A stretch of DNA of 64,000 nt from Isoptericola jiangsuensis. Lineage in GTDB: Bacteria; Actinomycetota; Actinomycetes; Actinomycetales; Cellulomonadaceae. Both the position numbers and the translations under genes were made by a program. Positions 1 through 8,704 of this stretch are shown one piece after another (positions within the stretch are counted from its first letter, which is position 1; every line of letters starts with the position of its first letter). The notes under the pieces were generated by a model. The model saw nothing but the letters and a program-made list of their open reading frames with translations, made no database searches and was not told the origin of the DNA. Location of the stretch: the NCBI RefSeq assembly GCF_002563715.1, contig NZ_PDJJ01000001.1, forward strand, positions 1,922,001-1,986,000, in the 5' to 3' direction.

Positions 1-735
1 GGCCGCCGCGGCGTCCTCCAGGTACTGGGCGACGAACCCGGCCAGGTGGTCCGACGCCGCCCGTGACGTCGCGGGGACCGAGCGGCGGTACTTGCCCGTG
101 AGCACGCCGCGACCCAGCGGCGACCAGGCCAGCACGCCGAGGCCGAGCGCCGCCGCGGCGGGCGCGATCTCCCGCTCCAGGCCGCGCTGCAGCAGCGAGT
201 ACTCGAGCTCGAGGGCGGCGAGTCCCACCCCGTCGTCGGCCAGCAGGGTCGCGGCCCGCGCCGATGCCCACGCGGGGTGGTTGGACAGCCCCACGTAGCG
301 TGCCCGGCCGCTCGTGACGGCGAGCCGCAGCGCGGACACCGTCTCCTCCAGGGGGGTCACCGGGTCGGGGCACGCCACGAGGAACAGGTCGACGTGGTCG
401 GTGCCGAGCCGGCCCAGCGAGGCGTCGAGCTCGCCGAGCAGGCCGCCGCGGGAGGCGTCCCGGCGGGCGCCCTCCAGGCCGTGGCGCACCCCGGCCTTGG
501 TGACGATCACCACGTCGTCGCGGTCGACGCGTCCGGCGAGCAGCCCGCCGAGGACGCGCTCGGCGTCCCCGTCGGCGTACGACGCGGCGGTGTCGACGAG
601 GTCGCCGCCGGCGTCGAGGAACGTGCGCAGCACGTCCGCGGCGTCCACCTCGTCGGTGTCGCGGCCCCAGGTCATCGTCCCCAGCCCGAGCGCGGAGACC
701 CGAAGGCCCGAGGTGCCCACCTGCCGTCGTTCCAT
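1..735 (-). CDS. Aldo/keto reductase, partial (C-terminus off the left edge)
   Basis: Reads on the minus strand from ATG at 733-735 and is still open at base 1, giving 245 residues of a family usually near 310-330. The N-terminus has the AKR hallmarks: GLGTMTWG, then D48 and Y53 (DTAASY) and K80 (VTKAG), three of the four catalytic residues of NAD(P)H-dependent carbonyl reductases. The fourth, the His usual in the DLxxxH motif, is replaced: the strand reads DLFLVACPDP with Ala121 at that place. A TAGGCT hexamer lies 7 nt upstream of the ATG, so the message is probably leaderless. It is divergent from uppP. The AKR fold is clear; the substrate is unknown and catalytic competence is uncertain. 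Confidence 0.88.
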   Translation of the reverse strand, partial: MERRQVGTSGLRVSALGLGTMTWGRDTDEVDAADVLRTFLDAGGDLVDTAASYADGDAERVLGGLLAGRVDRDDVVIVTKAGVRHGLEGARRDASRGGLLGELDASLGRLGTDHVDLFLVACPDPVTPLEETVSALRLAVTSGRARYVGLSNHPAWASARAATLLADDGVGLAALELEYSLLQRGLEREIAPAAAALGLGVLAWSPLGRGVLTGKYRRSVPATSRAASDHLAGFVAQYLEDAAAA

Positions 736-742
736 GCGCCGG

Positions 743-748
743 AGCCTA
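743..748 (-). promoter_or_regulatory. -10 hexamer of the aldo/keto reductase
   Basis: On the minus strand the hexamer is TAGGCT, ending 7 nt before the ATG. No -35 element is evident. The spacing implies transcription starting at or next to the start codon. Confidence 0.5.
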
Positions 749-802
749 CCGTCGGCGGACAGGCCCGTCCGGGACCCGCGCCGTGGACGGCCAGGTCACG
801 GG

Positions 803-808
803 TAGTGT
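803..808 (+). promoter_or_regulatory. -10 hexamer of uppP
   Basis: TAGTGT lies 8 nt before the GTG start at 817, in the gap between the divergent reductase and uppP. No Shine-Dalgarno sequence precedes the GTG. Confidence 0.45.
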
Positions 809-816
809 TGCCGCTC

Positions 817-1689
817 GTGAGTCCTTGGGAAGCGATCCTCCTCGGCCTGGTGCAGGGCCTGACCGAGTTCCTGCCGATCTCCTCCAGCGCGCACCTGCGC
901 ATCGTGGGGGAGCTGATCGGCGGCGTGGACCCGGGTGCCCTGTTCACGGCCGTCTCGCAGATCGGCACGGAGACCGCCGTCCTGCTGTACTACCGGCGCA
1001 CCATCCGCGACGTCTGCGTGGGGTGGTGGACGTCCCTGCGCGGCGACCACGGACCCGACTGGCGCTCCCGCATGGGCGCGCACGACCCGGACGCGCGCAT
1101 GGCCTGGTACATCGCGCTGGGCTCGATCCCCATCGTCGTGCTGGGCCTGCTGTTCCAGGACGCGATCGAGACGTCCCTGCGCAACCTCTGGATCACGGTG
1201 GTCATGCTGGTGGTCTTCGCCGTGCTGCTGGACGTCGCCGACCGGCTCGGGCGGCGGGAGCGCCAGATCGACGAGCTGACGCCGAGGCGGGCGATCGGGT
1301 TCGGCCTCGCGCAGTCCCTCGCGCTGGTGCCGGGCGTGTCCCGCTCCGGCGGCACGATCACCGCGGGCCTGGCGATGGGCTTCACCCGCAAGGCCGCCGC
1401 GGACTACTCGTTCCTGCTCGCCGTCCCGGCGGTGCTCGGCTCCGGCTTCTACCAGATCGCCAAGGCCGCGGCCGGGGACGCCGCACCCGGGTCGGCGGAC
1501 GCCGTCGACATCGTCCTGGCGACGCTCGTCGCGTTCGTCGTCGGGTACGTCGTCCTCATCGGGTTCCTCAAGATCATCTCGACGTACTCCTACCGGCCGT
1601 TCGTCTACTACCGGTACGCCCTCGCGGCGCTCGTGATCGTCCTGCTGCTCACCGGCGTGCTGGAGGCGGACTCCGGGGCGCACCTGTGA
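817..1689 (+). CDS. uppP: Undecaprenyl-diphosphatase UppP (BacA family)
   Basis: A 290-residue polytopic membrane enzyme that dephosphorylates undecaprenyl pyrophosphate to recycle the lipid carrier of peptidoglycan and other wall polymers; overexpression of family members gives bacitracin resistance. Both signature motifs are present: EFLPISSSAHL near residue 17 and PGVSRSGGT near residue 172, which together form the active site. The GTG at 817 was chosen because the protein then begins MSPWEAILLGLVQG, as in the family; upstream in-frame sequence is the antisense of the reductase. It is followed 18 nt later by mshC, which has its own -10 hexamer. Confidence 0.96.
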   Translation: MSPWEAILLGLVQGLTEFLPISSSAHLRIVGELIGGVDPGALFTAVSQIGTETAVLLYYRRTIRDVCVGWWTSLRGDHGPDWRSRMGAHDPDARMAWYIALGSIPIVVLGLLFQDAIETSLRNLWITVVMLVVFAVLLDVADRLGRRERQIDELTPRRAIGFGLAQSLALVPGVSRSGGTITAGLAMGFTRKAAADYSFLLAVPAVLGSGFYQIAKAAAGDAAPGSADAVDIVLATLVAFVVGYVVLIGFLKIISTYSYRPFVYYRYALAALVIVLLLTGVLEADSGAHL

Positions 1690-1695
1690 CGCCGG

Positions 1696-1701
1696 TACCC
1701 T
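1696..1701 (+). promoter_or_regulatory. -10 hexamer of mshC
   Basis: TACCCT falls between the uppP stop and the mshC GTG, exactly 6 nt before the start codon, the geometry expected for a leaderless mRNA. Confidence 0.5.
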
Positions 1702-1707
1702 GAGGCC

Positions 1708-2997
1708 GTGCGTTCCTGGCCCTTCCCCCAGATCCCCGAGCTCCCCGCCCCCGCCGACGGGCACCGTCCCGTCGTGCGCGTGCACGACACCACGACGGGT
1801 GAGCTGGTCGACCCGGCGCCCGGACCCACCGCCCGCAGCTACGTGTGCGGCATCACCCCCTACGACGCCACGCACCTGGGGCACGCCGCGACCTACGTCG
1901 CGTTCGACCTGCTGCACCGCGCGTGGCTCGACGCCGGCAAGGACGTCACCTACTGCTCCAACGTCACGGACGTCGACGACCCGCTGCTGGAGCGCGCCGA
2001 CGCCACCGGGGTCGACTGGCGCGACCTCGCGCGCGACCAGATCGCGTTGTTCGGCGAGGACATGACGGCGCTCGGCGTCGTCCCGCCGCAGCCCTGGACG
2101 GGCGTCGTGGAGCACGTCGACGCCATCGCCGACGCGGTCGCGCAGATGCTCGCCGACGGCTCCGCCTACCGGGTCCCGGTCGAGCCCGGCGCGGGCGGCG
2201 ACGACCCCGGCCTCGGCGACGTGTACGCCGACCTGGGCGCCGACCCGGCGTTCGGCACGGTCTCCGGCTACGACGACGCCACGATGGCGACGCTGTTCGC
2301 CGAGCGCGGCGGCGACCCCGACCGCGAGGGCAAGAAGAACGCCCTGGACCCGCTGCTGTGGCGGCGCGAGCGCCCGGGCGAGCCCACCTGGGAGGCGGGC
2401 GTGCTCGGCACGGGCCGACCCGGCTGGCACGTCGAGTGCTCCGTCATCGCGCGCGACGGCCTCGGGCTGCCGTTCGACGTCCAGGGCGGGGGAGCGGACC
2501 TCGTGTTCCCCCACCACGAGATGTCGGTCTCCCACGGCCGCGTCCTGGCCGGGCCCGGCAGCGCGCCGCGCGTCCACGCGCACGCCGCGCTCGTGTCCTA
2601 CGAGGGCCACAAGATGAGCAAGTCCCGCGGCAACCTCGTGCTCGTGTCGCGGCTGCGCGCCGACGGCGTCGACCCCATGGCGGTCCGCCTCGGGGTCCTG
2701 GCCCACCACTACCGCTGCGAGTGGGAGTGGACCGACGCGGTCCTCGCGGAGGGCGTCGCCCGCCTGGAGCGCTGGCGTGCCGCCGTCTCGGGCAACGGCG
2801 GCCCGGACGCGACCGACCTGCTGGCGGACCTGCGCGCCGCCCTGGCCGACGACCTCGACGCCCCCCGCGCGCTCGCGGCCGTCGACGCCTGGGCCGAGCG
2901 GTCGCTCGCGCCGGGCCGGGACACCTCCGGCGACGACGAGGGCGCCCCCGGGGTCGTGGCGCGCGCCGTCAACGCGCTGCTCGGCATCCGCCTCTGA
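1708..2997 (+). CDS. mshC: Mycothiol ligase MshC
   Basis: A 429-residue class I tRNA-synthetase-like enzyme that joins cysteine to 1-D-myo-inosityl 2-amino-2-deoxy-glucopyranoside using ATP, the third step of mycothiol synthesis; mycothiol is the main low-molecular-weight thiol of actinobacteria. The zinc/cysteine-binding CGITPYDATHLGHA motif (containing the HIGH-like HLGH) lies near residue 50 and KMSKSRGN near residue 301. Length matches the family, which is shorter than cysteinyl-tRNA synthetase. It starts at GTG 1708 with a leaderless-type promoter and ends at a strong bidirectional hairpin facing the convergent PAC2 gene. The uppP-mshC-PAC2 neighbourhood resembles that of mycobacteria. 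Confidence 0.96.
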   Translation: MRSWPFPQIPELPAPADGHRPVVRVHDTTTGELVDPAPGPTARSYVCGITPYDATHLGHAATYVAFDLLHRAWLDAGKDVTYCSNVTDVDDPLLERADATGVDWRDLARDQIALFGEDMTALGVVPPQPWTGVVEHVDAIADAVAQMLADGSAYRVPVEPGAGGDDPGLGDVYADLGADPAFGTVSGYDDATMATLFAERGGDPDREGKKNALDPLLWRRERPGEPTWEAGVLGTGRPGWHVECSVIARDGLGLPFDVQGGGADLVFPHHEMSVSHGRVLAGPGSAPRVHAHAALVSYEGHKMSKSRGNLVLVSRLRADGVDPMAVRLGVLAHHYRCEWEWTDAVLAEGVARLERWRAAVSGNGGPDATDLLADLRAALADDLDAPRALAAVDAWAERSLAPGRDTSGDDEGAPGVVARAVNALLGIRL

Positions 2998-3000
2998 CAC

Positions 3001-3045
3001 CGACGACGCCCGTCCTCCGGCCGGACCGGAGGACGGGCGTCGTCG
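3001..3045. terminator. Bidirectional terminator hairpin between mshC and the PAC2 gene
   Basis: A perfect 20-bp inverted repeat (arms 3001-3020 and 3026-3045, loop 3021-3025) directly follows the mshC stop and faces the end of the convergent PAC2 gene. No T-tract is present, as is common in GC-rich actinobacteria. Confidence 0.85.
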
Positions 3046-3076
3046 TGCGCCGCGGCGGGGGCCGCCGGCCAGCCGC

Positions 3077-3958
3077 TCAGAGCTCGGGCTGCCCGCCCCG
3101 CTTGTCCGGGCCGGCACCCGGGTCGCGGCGCCGCAGGTAGCGCTCGAACTCGCGCGCGATCGCCTCGCCCGACGCCTCCGGCAGCTCGACGGCGTCCTTC
3201 GCCTCCTCGAGCTGCGCCACGTACTCCGCGATCTCGGCGTCCTCGCCCGCGAGCTCGTCCACCCCGGCCTGCCACGCCTCCGCGTCCTCCGGCAGGTCCC
3301 CCAGCGGCACGGGCGTGGCCAGCAGCTCCTCGATCCGCGCCAGGATCGCCAGCGTCGCCTTCGGTGACGGCGGGTTGGCGACGTAGTGCGGCACCGCCGC
3401 CCACAGGGACACCGCCTGGAGGTCCCGCGCCGCGGCCTCGTGCTGCAGCACCCCGACGATGCCCGTCGGGCCCTCGTACGTGCTCGGCTCGACGTCGAGG
3501 ACGGCCTGCAGCCCCTCGCTCTCCGTCGACGCGGACATCGGGATCGGGCGCGTGTGCGGCACGTCCGCGAGCAGGGCGCCCAGGGTGACGACGGTGCTCA
3601 CCCCCAGCTCCTCGGCGGCGTCCAGGATCTCCGCGCAGAACGCCCGCCAGCGGAACGACGGCTCGATGCCGTGCACCAGCACCACCCGCCGCTCGGGGAG
3701 CTCCGCGACCGAGATCGTCGTCGTCGGCCACGCGATGATGCGGCGCCCGTCGGGCCCCGGACCCACCATCGGCCGGTTCACCTGGAAGTCGTGGAAGTCC
3801 TCCGGGTCCAGCTCGGAGTGCAGGGACGCGCCCCACACCTCCGTCAGGTGCTCGATCGCGGAGGAGGCTGCCCCACCCGCGTCGTTCCAGCCCTCGAAAG
3901 CGGCGATCATGACGGTCCGACGTGCTCCGTGGCGGCCGACAGGCTGCTCCGTGCTCAT
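3077..3958 (-). CDS. PAC2 family protein
   Basis: A 293-residue soluble protein beginning MSTEQPVGRHGARRT, with the family core from about residue 15 (MIAAFEGWNDAGGAASSA) through the EDFHDFQVNRP segment and the ending around residue 260. PAC2 domains are named after eukaryotic proteasome assembly chaperones. In actinobacteria the gene commonly lies in the wider mshC/proteasome region, but a role in proteasome assembly has not been shown and is only suggested by context. On the minus strand TAGGGT lies exactly 6 nt before the ATG, so the transcript is probably leaderless. The C-terminus is charged and probably disordered. Confidence 0.9.
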   Translation of the reverse strand: MSTEQPVGRHGARRTVMIAAFEGWNDAGGAASSAIEHLTEVWGASLHSELDPEDFHDFQVNRPMVGPGPDGRRIIAWPTTTISVAELPERRVVLVHGIEPSFRWRAFCAEILDAAEELGVSTVVTLGALLADVPHTRPIPMSASTESEGLQAVLDVEPSTYEGPTGIVGVLQHEAAARDLQAVSLWAAVPHYVANPPSPKATLAILARIEELLATPVPLGDLPEDAEAWQAGVDELAGEDAEIAEYVAQLEEAKDAVELPEASGEAIAREFERYLRRRDPGAGPDKRGGQPEL

Positions 3959-3964
3959 CTGGTC

Positions 3965-3970
3965 ACCCTA
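3965..3970 (-). promoter_or_regulatory. -10 hexamer of the PAC2 gene
   Basis: Minus-strand TAGGGT (within TATAGGGT), 6 nt before the ATG at 3958. This is one of the closest matches to a leaderless promoter in the window. Confidence 0.6.
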
Positions 3971-4026
3971 TACAGCGCCGGTCCCCGCGTCGCCGGACGC
4001 GCGACGGCGTTCCCCGCACGACTTCC

Positions 4027-4032
4027 TACGAT
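4027..4032 (+). promoter_or_regulatory. -10 hexamer of the HAD phosphatase
   Basis: TACGAT, 6 nt before ATG 4039. With the minus-strand hexamer at 3965-3970 it makes a compact divergent promoter region. Confidence 0.6.
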
Positions 4033-4038
4033 GGGGCC

Positions 4039-4722
4039 ATGACCTCCGACGCCCCCGCCCTGCCCGCCGCCGTCCTGTGGGACATGGACGGCACCCTCGT
4101 GGACACCGAGCCCTACTGGATCCGGGCCGAGCACGAGCTGGTCGCCGCGTACGGCGGGTCGTGGTCGCACGAGCAGGCGCTCGAGCTCGTCGGCAACCCC
4201 CTGACCGTCTCCGCGGAGATCCTCCGCGACGCCGGGGTCGACCTGCCCGTCGAGGGGATCGTCGACCACCTCCTCGGCCGGGTCCGCCACCAGGTCGACC
4301 TCGCGGTGCCGTGGCGACCCGGTGCCCGTGAGCTGCTCGCCGCGCTGGGCGGCGCGGGCATCCCCTGCGCCCTGGTCACCATGAGCTACTCCGTGCTCGC
4401 CGACGCCGTCGTGGCCCACGTCCCCGGCGCCTTCACCACCCTCGTGACCGGCGACCAGGTCTCCCGCGGCAAGCCCGACCCCGAGCCCTACCTCGTCGCC
4501 GCCGCGCGCCTGGGCGTCGCCGTGACCGGGTGCGTCGCCATCGAGGACTCACCCACCGGTATCACCTCGGCGCTCGCCGCCGGGGCCCGCACCCTCGGCG
4601 TGGAGGCCGTCGTCCCCGTCGAGCCCCGCCCCGGGCTGAGCCGGGCCGACAGCCTCGCGGACGTCGACCTCGACGTCGTGCGCCGCATCGCCGCGGGCGA
4701 GGTCGTCGACCTCCGGGCCTGA
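4039..4722 (+). CDS. HAD-superfamily phosphatase/phosphatase-mutase-like hydrolase
   Basis: A 227-residue haloacid dehalogenase-like hydrolase. Motif I is WDMDGTLVDTE at residues 14-24 (nucleophile and general acid Asp), a TMSYS segment supplies the motif II Ser/Thr, the GKPDPEPY stretch the motif III Lys, and AIEDSPTG the motif IV acidic pair. The cap insertion after motif I is of the helical C1 type, as in beta-phosphoglucomutase and small sugar-phosphate phosphatases. Substrate cannot be told from sequence. The ATG at 4039 is favoured over upstream in-frame codons by the hexamer at 4027-4032 and the family N-terminus. The gene sits between PAC2 and the M50 protease. Confidence 0.9.
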   Translation: MTSDAPALPAAVLWDMDGTLVDTEPYWIRAEHELVAAYGGSWSHEQALELVGNPLTVSAEILRDAGVDLPVEGIVDHLLGRVRHQVDLAVPWRPGARELLAALGGAGIPCALVTMSYSVLADAVVAHVPGAFTTLVTGDQVSRGKPDPEPYLVAAARLGVAVTGCVAIEDSPTGITSALAAGARTLGVEAVVPVEPRPGLSRADSLADVDLDVVRRIAAGEVVDLRA

Positions 4723-4730
4723 CGCCCGGC

Positions 4731-4736
4731 TAGCCT
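4731..4736 (+). promoter_or_regulatory. -10 hexamer of the M50 protease gene
   Basis: TAGCCT, 6 nt before the GTG at 4743 and 8 nt after the previous stop codon. No Shine-Dalgarno sequence fits the GTG. Confidence 0.5.
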
Positions 4737-4742
4737 GGGCGG

Positions 4743-5873
4743 GTGCCTCCCCGTTCCCCCGGCTGGACCATCGGCCGCCTCGCCGGCGCCCCGGTGATCG
4801 TCACCCGCTCCTGGCTGCTCGCCGCCGTCGTCCTGACCGTCCTGTTCGCCCCCACCGTGCGGGCGTTCGCCCCGCGGATGGACGGCATCGGTGTCGCGGT
4901 CGTCGCGTTCGCCTTCGTCCTGCTGCTGTTCGGCTCGGTGTTCTGCCACGAGGCCGCCCACGCGCTCACCGCGCGGGCCCGCGGACGCCGCGTCGACGAG
5001 GTCGCCCTCACGCTGTGGGGCGGGCACACCGCCTACTCCGGCACCGAGCGCCCGGGCGACAACGCGCTCGTGGCCGTCGTGGGTCCGCTGACCAACCTGG
5101 CGCTCGCCGTGGCGTTCTGGCTCGCCTTCCAGGCGCAGCCGACGATGTCCCTTCCCGCGCTGCTGCTGTACGCCGGGGCGTTCTCCAACGCCTTCGTCGG
5201 GGCGTTCAACCTGCTGCCCGGACTGCCGCTGGACGGCGGTCAGGTGCTGTCGTCGGCCGTGTGGGCCGCCACCGGGTCGCGGTCCAAGGGTGACCTGGTC
5301 GCGGGCTGGGCGGGTCGGCTCGTCGGTGTCGGCGTGGTCGCGTGGGCCCTGCTGTGGCCGGTGCTCCAGGGCCGCCAGGCGGACCTCGTCACCGTCATGT
5401 GGGCGGCGCTCATCGGGGCGTTCCTGTGGTCCGGTGCGTCCGCGGCGATCCGCACCGGGCAGCGGCGCGACGCCGTCGACCGCCTCACCGTGACGGGCCT
5501 CATGACCCCCGCCGTCGTGCTGCCCCGCGGCGCGGCCGTCGTGGACGCCGGACGCGCGGCGGCCGGGCGCGGCGAGGTCGCCGTGGTCGTGGTCGGCGAC
5601 GACGGTGCGCCCGTCGGCTGGGTCGACCCGCGTGCCGCGGCGCAGGTCCCGGCGGTGCAGGCCGAGGGCGTCGGCATCGAGTCCGTGCTCGTGCCGTTCG
5701 GGGCCGCCGCACCCGTCGACGTGGACGCCGCGGGGGCCGGGCTGCTCGACCACCTGGCCCGCACCGCGGGCGGGGCGCGCGTCGTGCCCGTGGTCGGGCC
5801 GGGCGGCCGCGTGGTGGGTGTGCTGGACGTGGCCCGGGTCGCCGCGGCGGTGCGTCCGGACGCCCGCCCGTAG
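4743..5873 (+). CDS. Site-2 protease family (M50) membrane metalloprotease with C-terminal CBS-like region
   Basis: A 376-residue intramembrane zinc protease. The HEAAH motif (H69, E70, H73) lies in a membrane helix and the third metal ligand is D164 in LPGLPLDGG. About six hydrophobic segments span residues 20-230. Residues about 240-370 look like a pair of CBS modules (LMTPAVVLPR start, PVGWVDPRA, GVLDVARV), the arrangement of the SpoIVFB/Rip3-like class. Family members cleave substrates within the membrane, often in sigma-factor signalling; the substrate here is unknown. It lies immediately before trmI and arc, a placement common in actinobacterial proteasome loci, which suggests but does not prove a proteolysis link. 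Confidence 0.92.
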   Translation: MPPRSPGWTIGRLAGAPVIVTRSWLLAAVVLTVLFAPTVRAFAPRMDGIGVAVVAFAFVLLLFGSVFCHEAAHALTARARGRRVDEVALTLWGGHTAYSGTERPGDNALVAVVGPLTNLALAVAFWLAFQAQPTMSLPALLLYAGAFSNAFVGAFNLLPGLPLDGGQVLSSAVWAATGSRSKGDLVAGWAGRLVGVGVVAWALLWPVLQGRQADLVTVMWAALIGAFLWSGASAAIRTGQRRDAVDRLTVTGLMTPAVVLPRGAAVVDAGRAAAGRGEVAVVVVGDDGAPVGWVDPRAAAQVPAVQAEGVGIESVLVPFGAAAPVDVDAAGAGLLDHLARTAGGARVVPVVGPGGRVVGVLDVARVAAAVRPDARP

Positions 5874-5876
5874 ACT
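5871..5876 (+). promoter_or_regulatory. -10 hexamer of trmI overlapping the upstream stop codon
   Basis: TAGACT begins with the TAG stop of the M50 gene (5871-5873) and ends 8 nt before the trmI GTG at 5885. The stop codon and promoter element thus share bases. Confidence 0.45.
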
Positions 5877-5884
5877 GGCCCATC

Positions 5885-6871
5885 GTGACTTCCTCTCCCG
5901 CCACCGGTGCTGACGAGCGGCGCGGCCCGCTGCGCGTCGGCGACAAGGTCCAGCTCACCGACCCCAAGGGTCGGATGCACACGATCACGCTGAACGAGCA
6001 CGCGACGTTCCACACCCACAAGGGCTTCTTCCGGCACTCCGACCTCATCGGCAAGCCCGAGGGCTGGGTCGTCACGAACACCGCGGGCATCGAGTACCTG
6101 GTGCTGCGCCCGCTGCTCAGCGACTTCGTGCTGTCGATGCCGCGCGGCGCGGCGGTGGTGTACCCCAAGGACGCCGGGCAGATCGTGCAGATGGCGGACA
6201 TCTTCCCCGGTGCGCGGGTCGTCGAGGCGGGCGTCGGCTCCGGCGCCCTGACGATGTCGCTGCTGCGCGCCGTGGGCGACACCGGCGAGCTGCACTCCAT
6301 CGAGCGACGCGAGGACTTCGCGGCCATCGCGCGCGGCAACGTCGAGACGTTCTTCGGCGGCGAGCACCCGGCCTGGCACCTGCACATCGGCGACCTCGCC
6401 GACCGGGTCGCCGACGTCGTCGAGCCCGGCACGGTGGACCGCGTGGTCCTCGACATGCTCGCGCCGTGGGAGAACGTCGACGCCGTCGCCCGGGCGCTCG
6501 CGCCCGGTGGCGTGCTCGTCTGCTACGTCGCCACCGCCACGCAGCTGTCCCGCACCGCCGAGGACCTGCGCGCCGACGGCCGGTTCTCCGAGCCGGTCGC
6601 CTGGGAGTCGATGGTCCGCGGCTGGCACCTCGAGGGCCTGGCCGTGCGCCCGCAGCACCGCATGATCGGCCACACCGGCTTCCTCGTCAGCGCACGCCGC
6701 CTCGCCGACGGCGTCGTGCCGCCCGAGCGCAAGCGCCGCCCCGCCAAGGGCGCGCACCCCGGCCCCGCCGAGGAGTGGACCGAGGAGGACCTGGGGGAGC
6801 GCCCCGTGTCCGACAAGAAGATCCGCAAGGTGCGCCGCGAGGTCGGGCAGGCGCCCGAGCAGACCGCCTGA
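5885..6871 (+). CDS. trmI: tRNA (adenine-58-N1)-methyltransferase TrmI
   Basis: A 328-residue class I SAM-dependent methyltransferase forming m1A58 in the tRNA T-loop; bacterial TrmI works as a homotetramer. The N-terminal small domain (residues 15-75) precedes the Rossmann core, whose motif I reads VVEAGVGSGALTMSLL near residue 117; the acidic motif II (SIERR) and VVLDMLAPWE motif follow. The C-terminus is a basic tail with KRRPAKG. The GTG at 5885 gives the usual family N-terminus. It lies 167 bp upstream of arc, the standard actinobacterial arrangement in which trmI precedes the proteasomal ATPase. Confidence 0.95.
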   Translation: MTSSPATGADERRGPLRVGDKVQLTDPKGRMHTITLNEHATFHTHKGFFRHSDLIGKPEGWVVTNTAGIEYLVLRPLLSDFVLSMPRGAAVVYPKDAGQIVQMADIFPGARVVEAGVGSGALTMSLLRAVGDTGELHSIERREDFAAIARGNVETFFGGEHPAWHLHIGDLADRVADVVEPGTVDRVVLDMLAPWENVDAVARALAPGGVLVCYVATATQLSRTAEDLRADGRFSEPVAWESMVRGWHLEGLAVRPQHRMIGHTGFLVSARRLADGVVPPERKRRPAKGAHPGPAEEWTEEDLGERPVSDKKIRKVRREVGQAPEQTA

Positions 6872-6970
6872 GGTCGCCGTCAGGTCGCGGTGCGGTCACG
6901 ACCAGGTCCCGATCGGGTGGACGTCGTGACCGCACCGTGAAATGACGCACACGTCGTCGGTGTTGAGCCG

Positions 6971-6976
6971 TAAGGT
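6971..6976 (+). promoter_or_regulatory. Candidate -10 hexamer for arc
   Basis: TAAGGT lies in the 167-bp trmI-arc gap and would start transcription near 6983, leaving a leader of about 55 nt that includes the purine-rich ribosome site near 7026-7033. No convincing -35 was found. Confidence 0.35.
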
Positions 6977-7038
6977 GCTGTCTCCGGGGACGTCTCCTCG
7001 TCGGAGGACTCGACCCGGGCCGTACGAGAGGGGACGCG

Positions 7039-8694
7039 ATGACCGACAACCCTGCCCGCCCGGACGCCGTGACCACGCCCGCACCTGCGGGCCGGGACGC
7101 CCAGCTCGCCCTGCTGGCCGCCAAGAACGAACGCCTCGCCGACGCGCTGCGCGCCGCACGCGACCAGATCGTCGAGCTGAAGAAGCAGATCGACGACCTC
7201 GCCAAGCCCCCGGGGACGTACGCCACGTTCCTCGCCGCGCACGACGACGGCTCCGTCGACGTCATGGCCCAGGGTCGCAAGATGCACCTGCAGGCCAGCC
7301 CCTCCCTCGACCTCACCGGCGTCCGCGCCGGCCAGGAGGTCAAGCTCAACGAGGCGATGACGGTCGTCTCGGCGGGCGGGTTCGAGCGCACGGGCGAGCT
7401 CGTCACGGTCAAGGAGCTGCTCGGCGAGGACCGCGTGCTCGTCGTCGGTCGCGCGGACGAGGAGCGGGTCGTGCGGCTCGCCGGGTCCCTCGCGGGATCC
7501 CCGCTGCGGGTCGGCGACTCCCTGACGGTCGACGTGCGCAGCGGCTTCGTCTTCGAGGTCGTGCCGAAGTCGGAGGTCGAGGAGCTCGTCCTGGAGGAGG
7601 TCCCCGACATCGCGTACGAGGACATCGGCGGGCTCGGACCGCAGATCGAGGCGATCCGCGACGCCGTCGAGCTGCCGTTCTCCCACCCCGACCTGTTCCG
7701 CGAGCACGGGCTGCGCCCGCCCAAGGGCGTGCTGCTGTACGGCCCGCCCGGATGCGGCAAGACACTCATCGCGAAGGCCGTCGCGAGCTCGCTCGCCACG
7801 ATGGTGGCCCGCGAGCGTGGCGGCGACCCGTCGACCAAGAGCTACTTCCTCAACGTCAAGGGCCCCGAGCTGCTCAACAAGTACGTCGGCGAGACCGAGC
7901 GGCACATCCGGCTGATCTTCGCCCGGGCCCGGGAGAAGGCCTCGCAGGGCATGCCCGTGGTCGTGTTCTTCGACGAGATGGAGTCGCTGTTCCGCACCCG
8001 CGGCACCGGCCTGTCCTCCGACGTCGAGACGACGATCGTGCCGCAGCTCCTCGCCGAGATCGACGGCGTCGAGCGGCTGGACAACGTCATCGTCATCGGC
8101 GCGTCCAACCGCGAGGACATGATCGACCCCGCGATCCTGCGGCCCGGCCGCCTCGACGTGAAGATCAAGATCGAGCGGCCCGACGCCGAGGGTGCCAAGG
8201 AGATCTTCGCGAAGTACCTCACGACCGACCTGCCGATCAACGCCGACGACCTCACGGTCCACGGCGGCGACCGCTCGCTCGCCGTCGACGCGATGATCCG
8301 CTCCGTGGTCGAGCGCATGTACGCCGAGGACGAGGACAACCAGTTCCTGGAGGTCACCTACGCCAGCGGCGACAAGGAGACCCTCTACTTCAAGGACTTC
8401 AACTCCGGCGCCATGATCCAGAACGTGGTGGACCGGGCCAAGAAGTCCGCGATCAAGGACTTCCTCGCCACCGGCAACCGCGGCATCCGCGTGGAGCACC
8501 TGCTGTCGGCGTGCGTCGACGAGTTCCACGAGAACGAGGACCTGCCCAACACCACGAACCCCGACGACTGGGCGCGGATCAGCGGCAAGAAGGGCGAGCG
8601 CATCGTCTTCATCCGCACGATCTTCCAGAAGAAGGGCGAGCAGGGCACGCCGCGCACCATCGACACGGTGAGCTCGACGGGGCAGTACCTCTGA
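7039..8694 (+). CDS. arc: Proteasome-associated AAA ATPase Arc/Mpa
   Basis: A 551-residue hexameric unfoldase that recognises pupylated proteins and threads them into the 20S proteasome. An N-terminal coiled coil (about residues 20-57) binds Pup, followed by tandem OB domains (about 60-190) and the AAA module with Walker A GPPGCGKT near 235 and Walker [10 protein letters not shown] near 310. The protein ends GQYL, the penultimate-tyrosine motif that docks into the alpha-ring. A purine-rich ribosome site (GAGAGGGG, 7026-7033) precedes the ATG. It ends 10 bp from the convergent phosphatase gene, and dop-pup-prcBA-pafA follow beyond that. Confidence 0.97.
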   Translation: MTDNPARPDAVTTPAPAGRDAQLALLAAKNERLADALRAARDQIVELKKQIDDLAKPPGTYATFLAAHDDGSVDVMAQGRKMHLQASPSLDLTGVRAGQEVKLNEAMTVVSAGGFERTGELVTVKELLGEDRVLVVGRADEERVVRLAGSLAGSPLRVGDSLTVDVRSGFVFEVVPKSEVEELVLEEVPDIAYEDIGGLGPQIEAIRDAVELPFSHPDLFREHGLRPPKGVLLYGPPGCGKTLIAKAVASSLATMVARERGGDPSTKSYFLNVKGPELLNKYVGETERHIRLIFARAREKASQGMPVVVFFDEMESLFRTRGTGLSSDVETTIVPQLLAEIDGVERLDNVIVIGASNREDMIDPAILRPGRLDVKIKIERPDAEGAKEIFAKYLTTDLPINADDLTVHGGDRSLAVDAMIRSVVERMYAEDEDNQFLEVTYASGDKETLYFKDFNSGAMIQNVVDRAKKSAIKDFLATGNRGIRVEHLLSACVDEFHENEDLPNTTNPDDWARISGKKGERIVFIRTIFQKKGEQGTPRTIDTVSSTGQYL

Positions 8695-8704
8695 CGGCCA
8701 CGCG

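Noticed and set aside
796-3117. A 773-residue minus-strand frame over uppP and mshC
   Set aside because: Shadow of two recognised genes and crosses a strong terminator hairpin.
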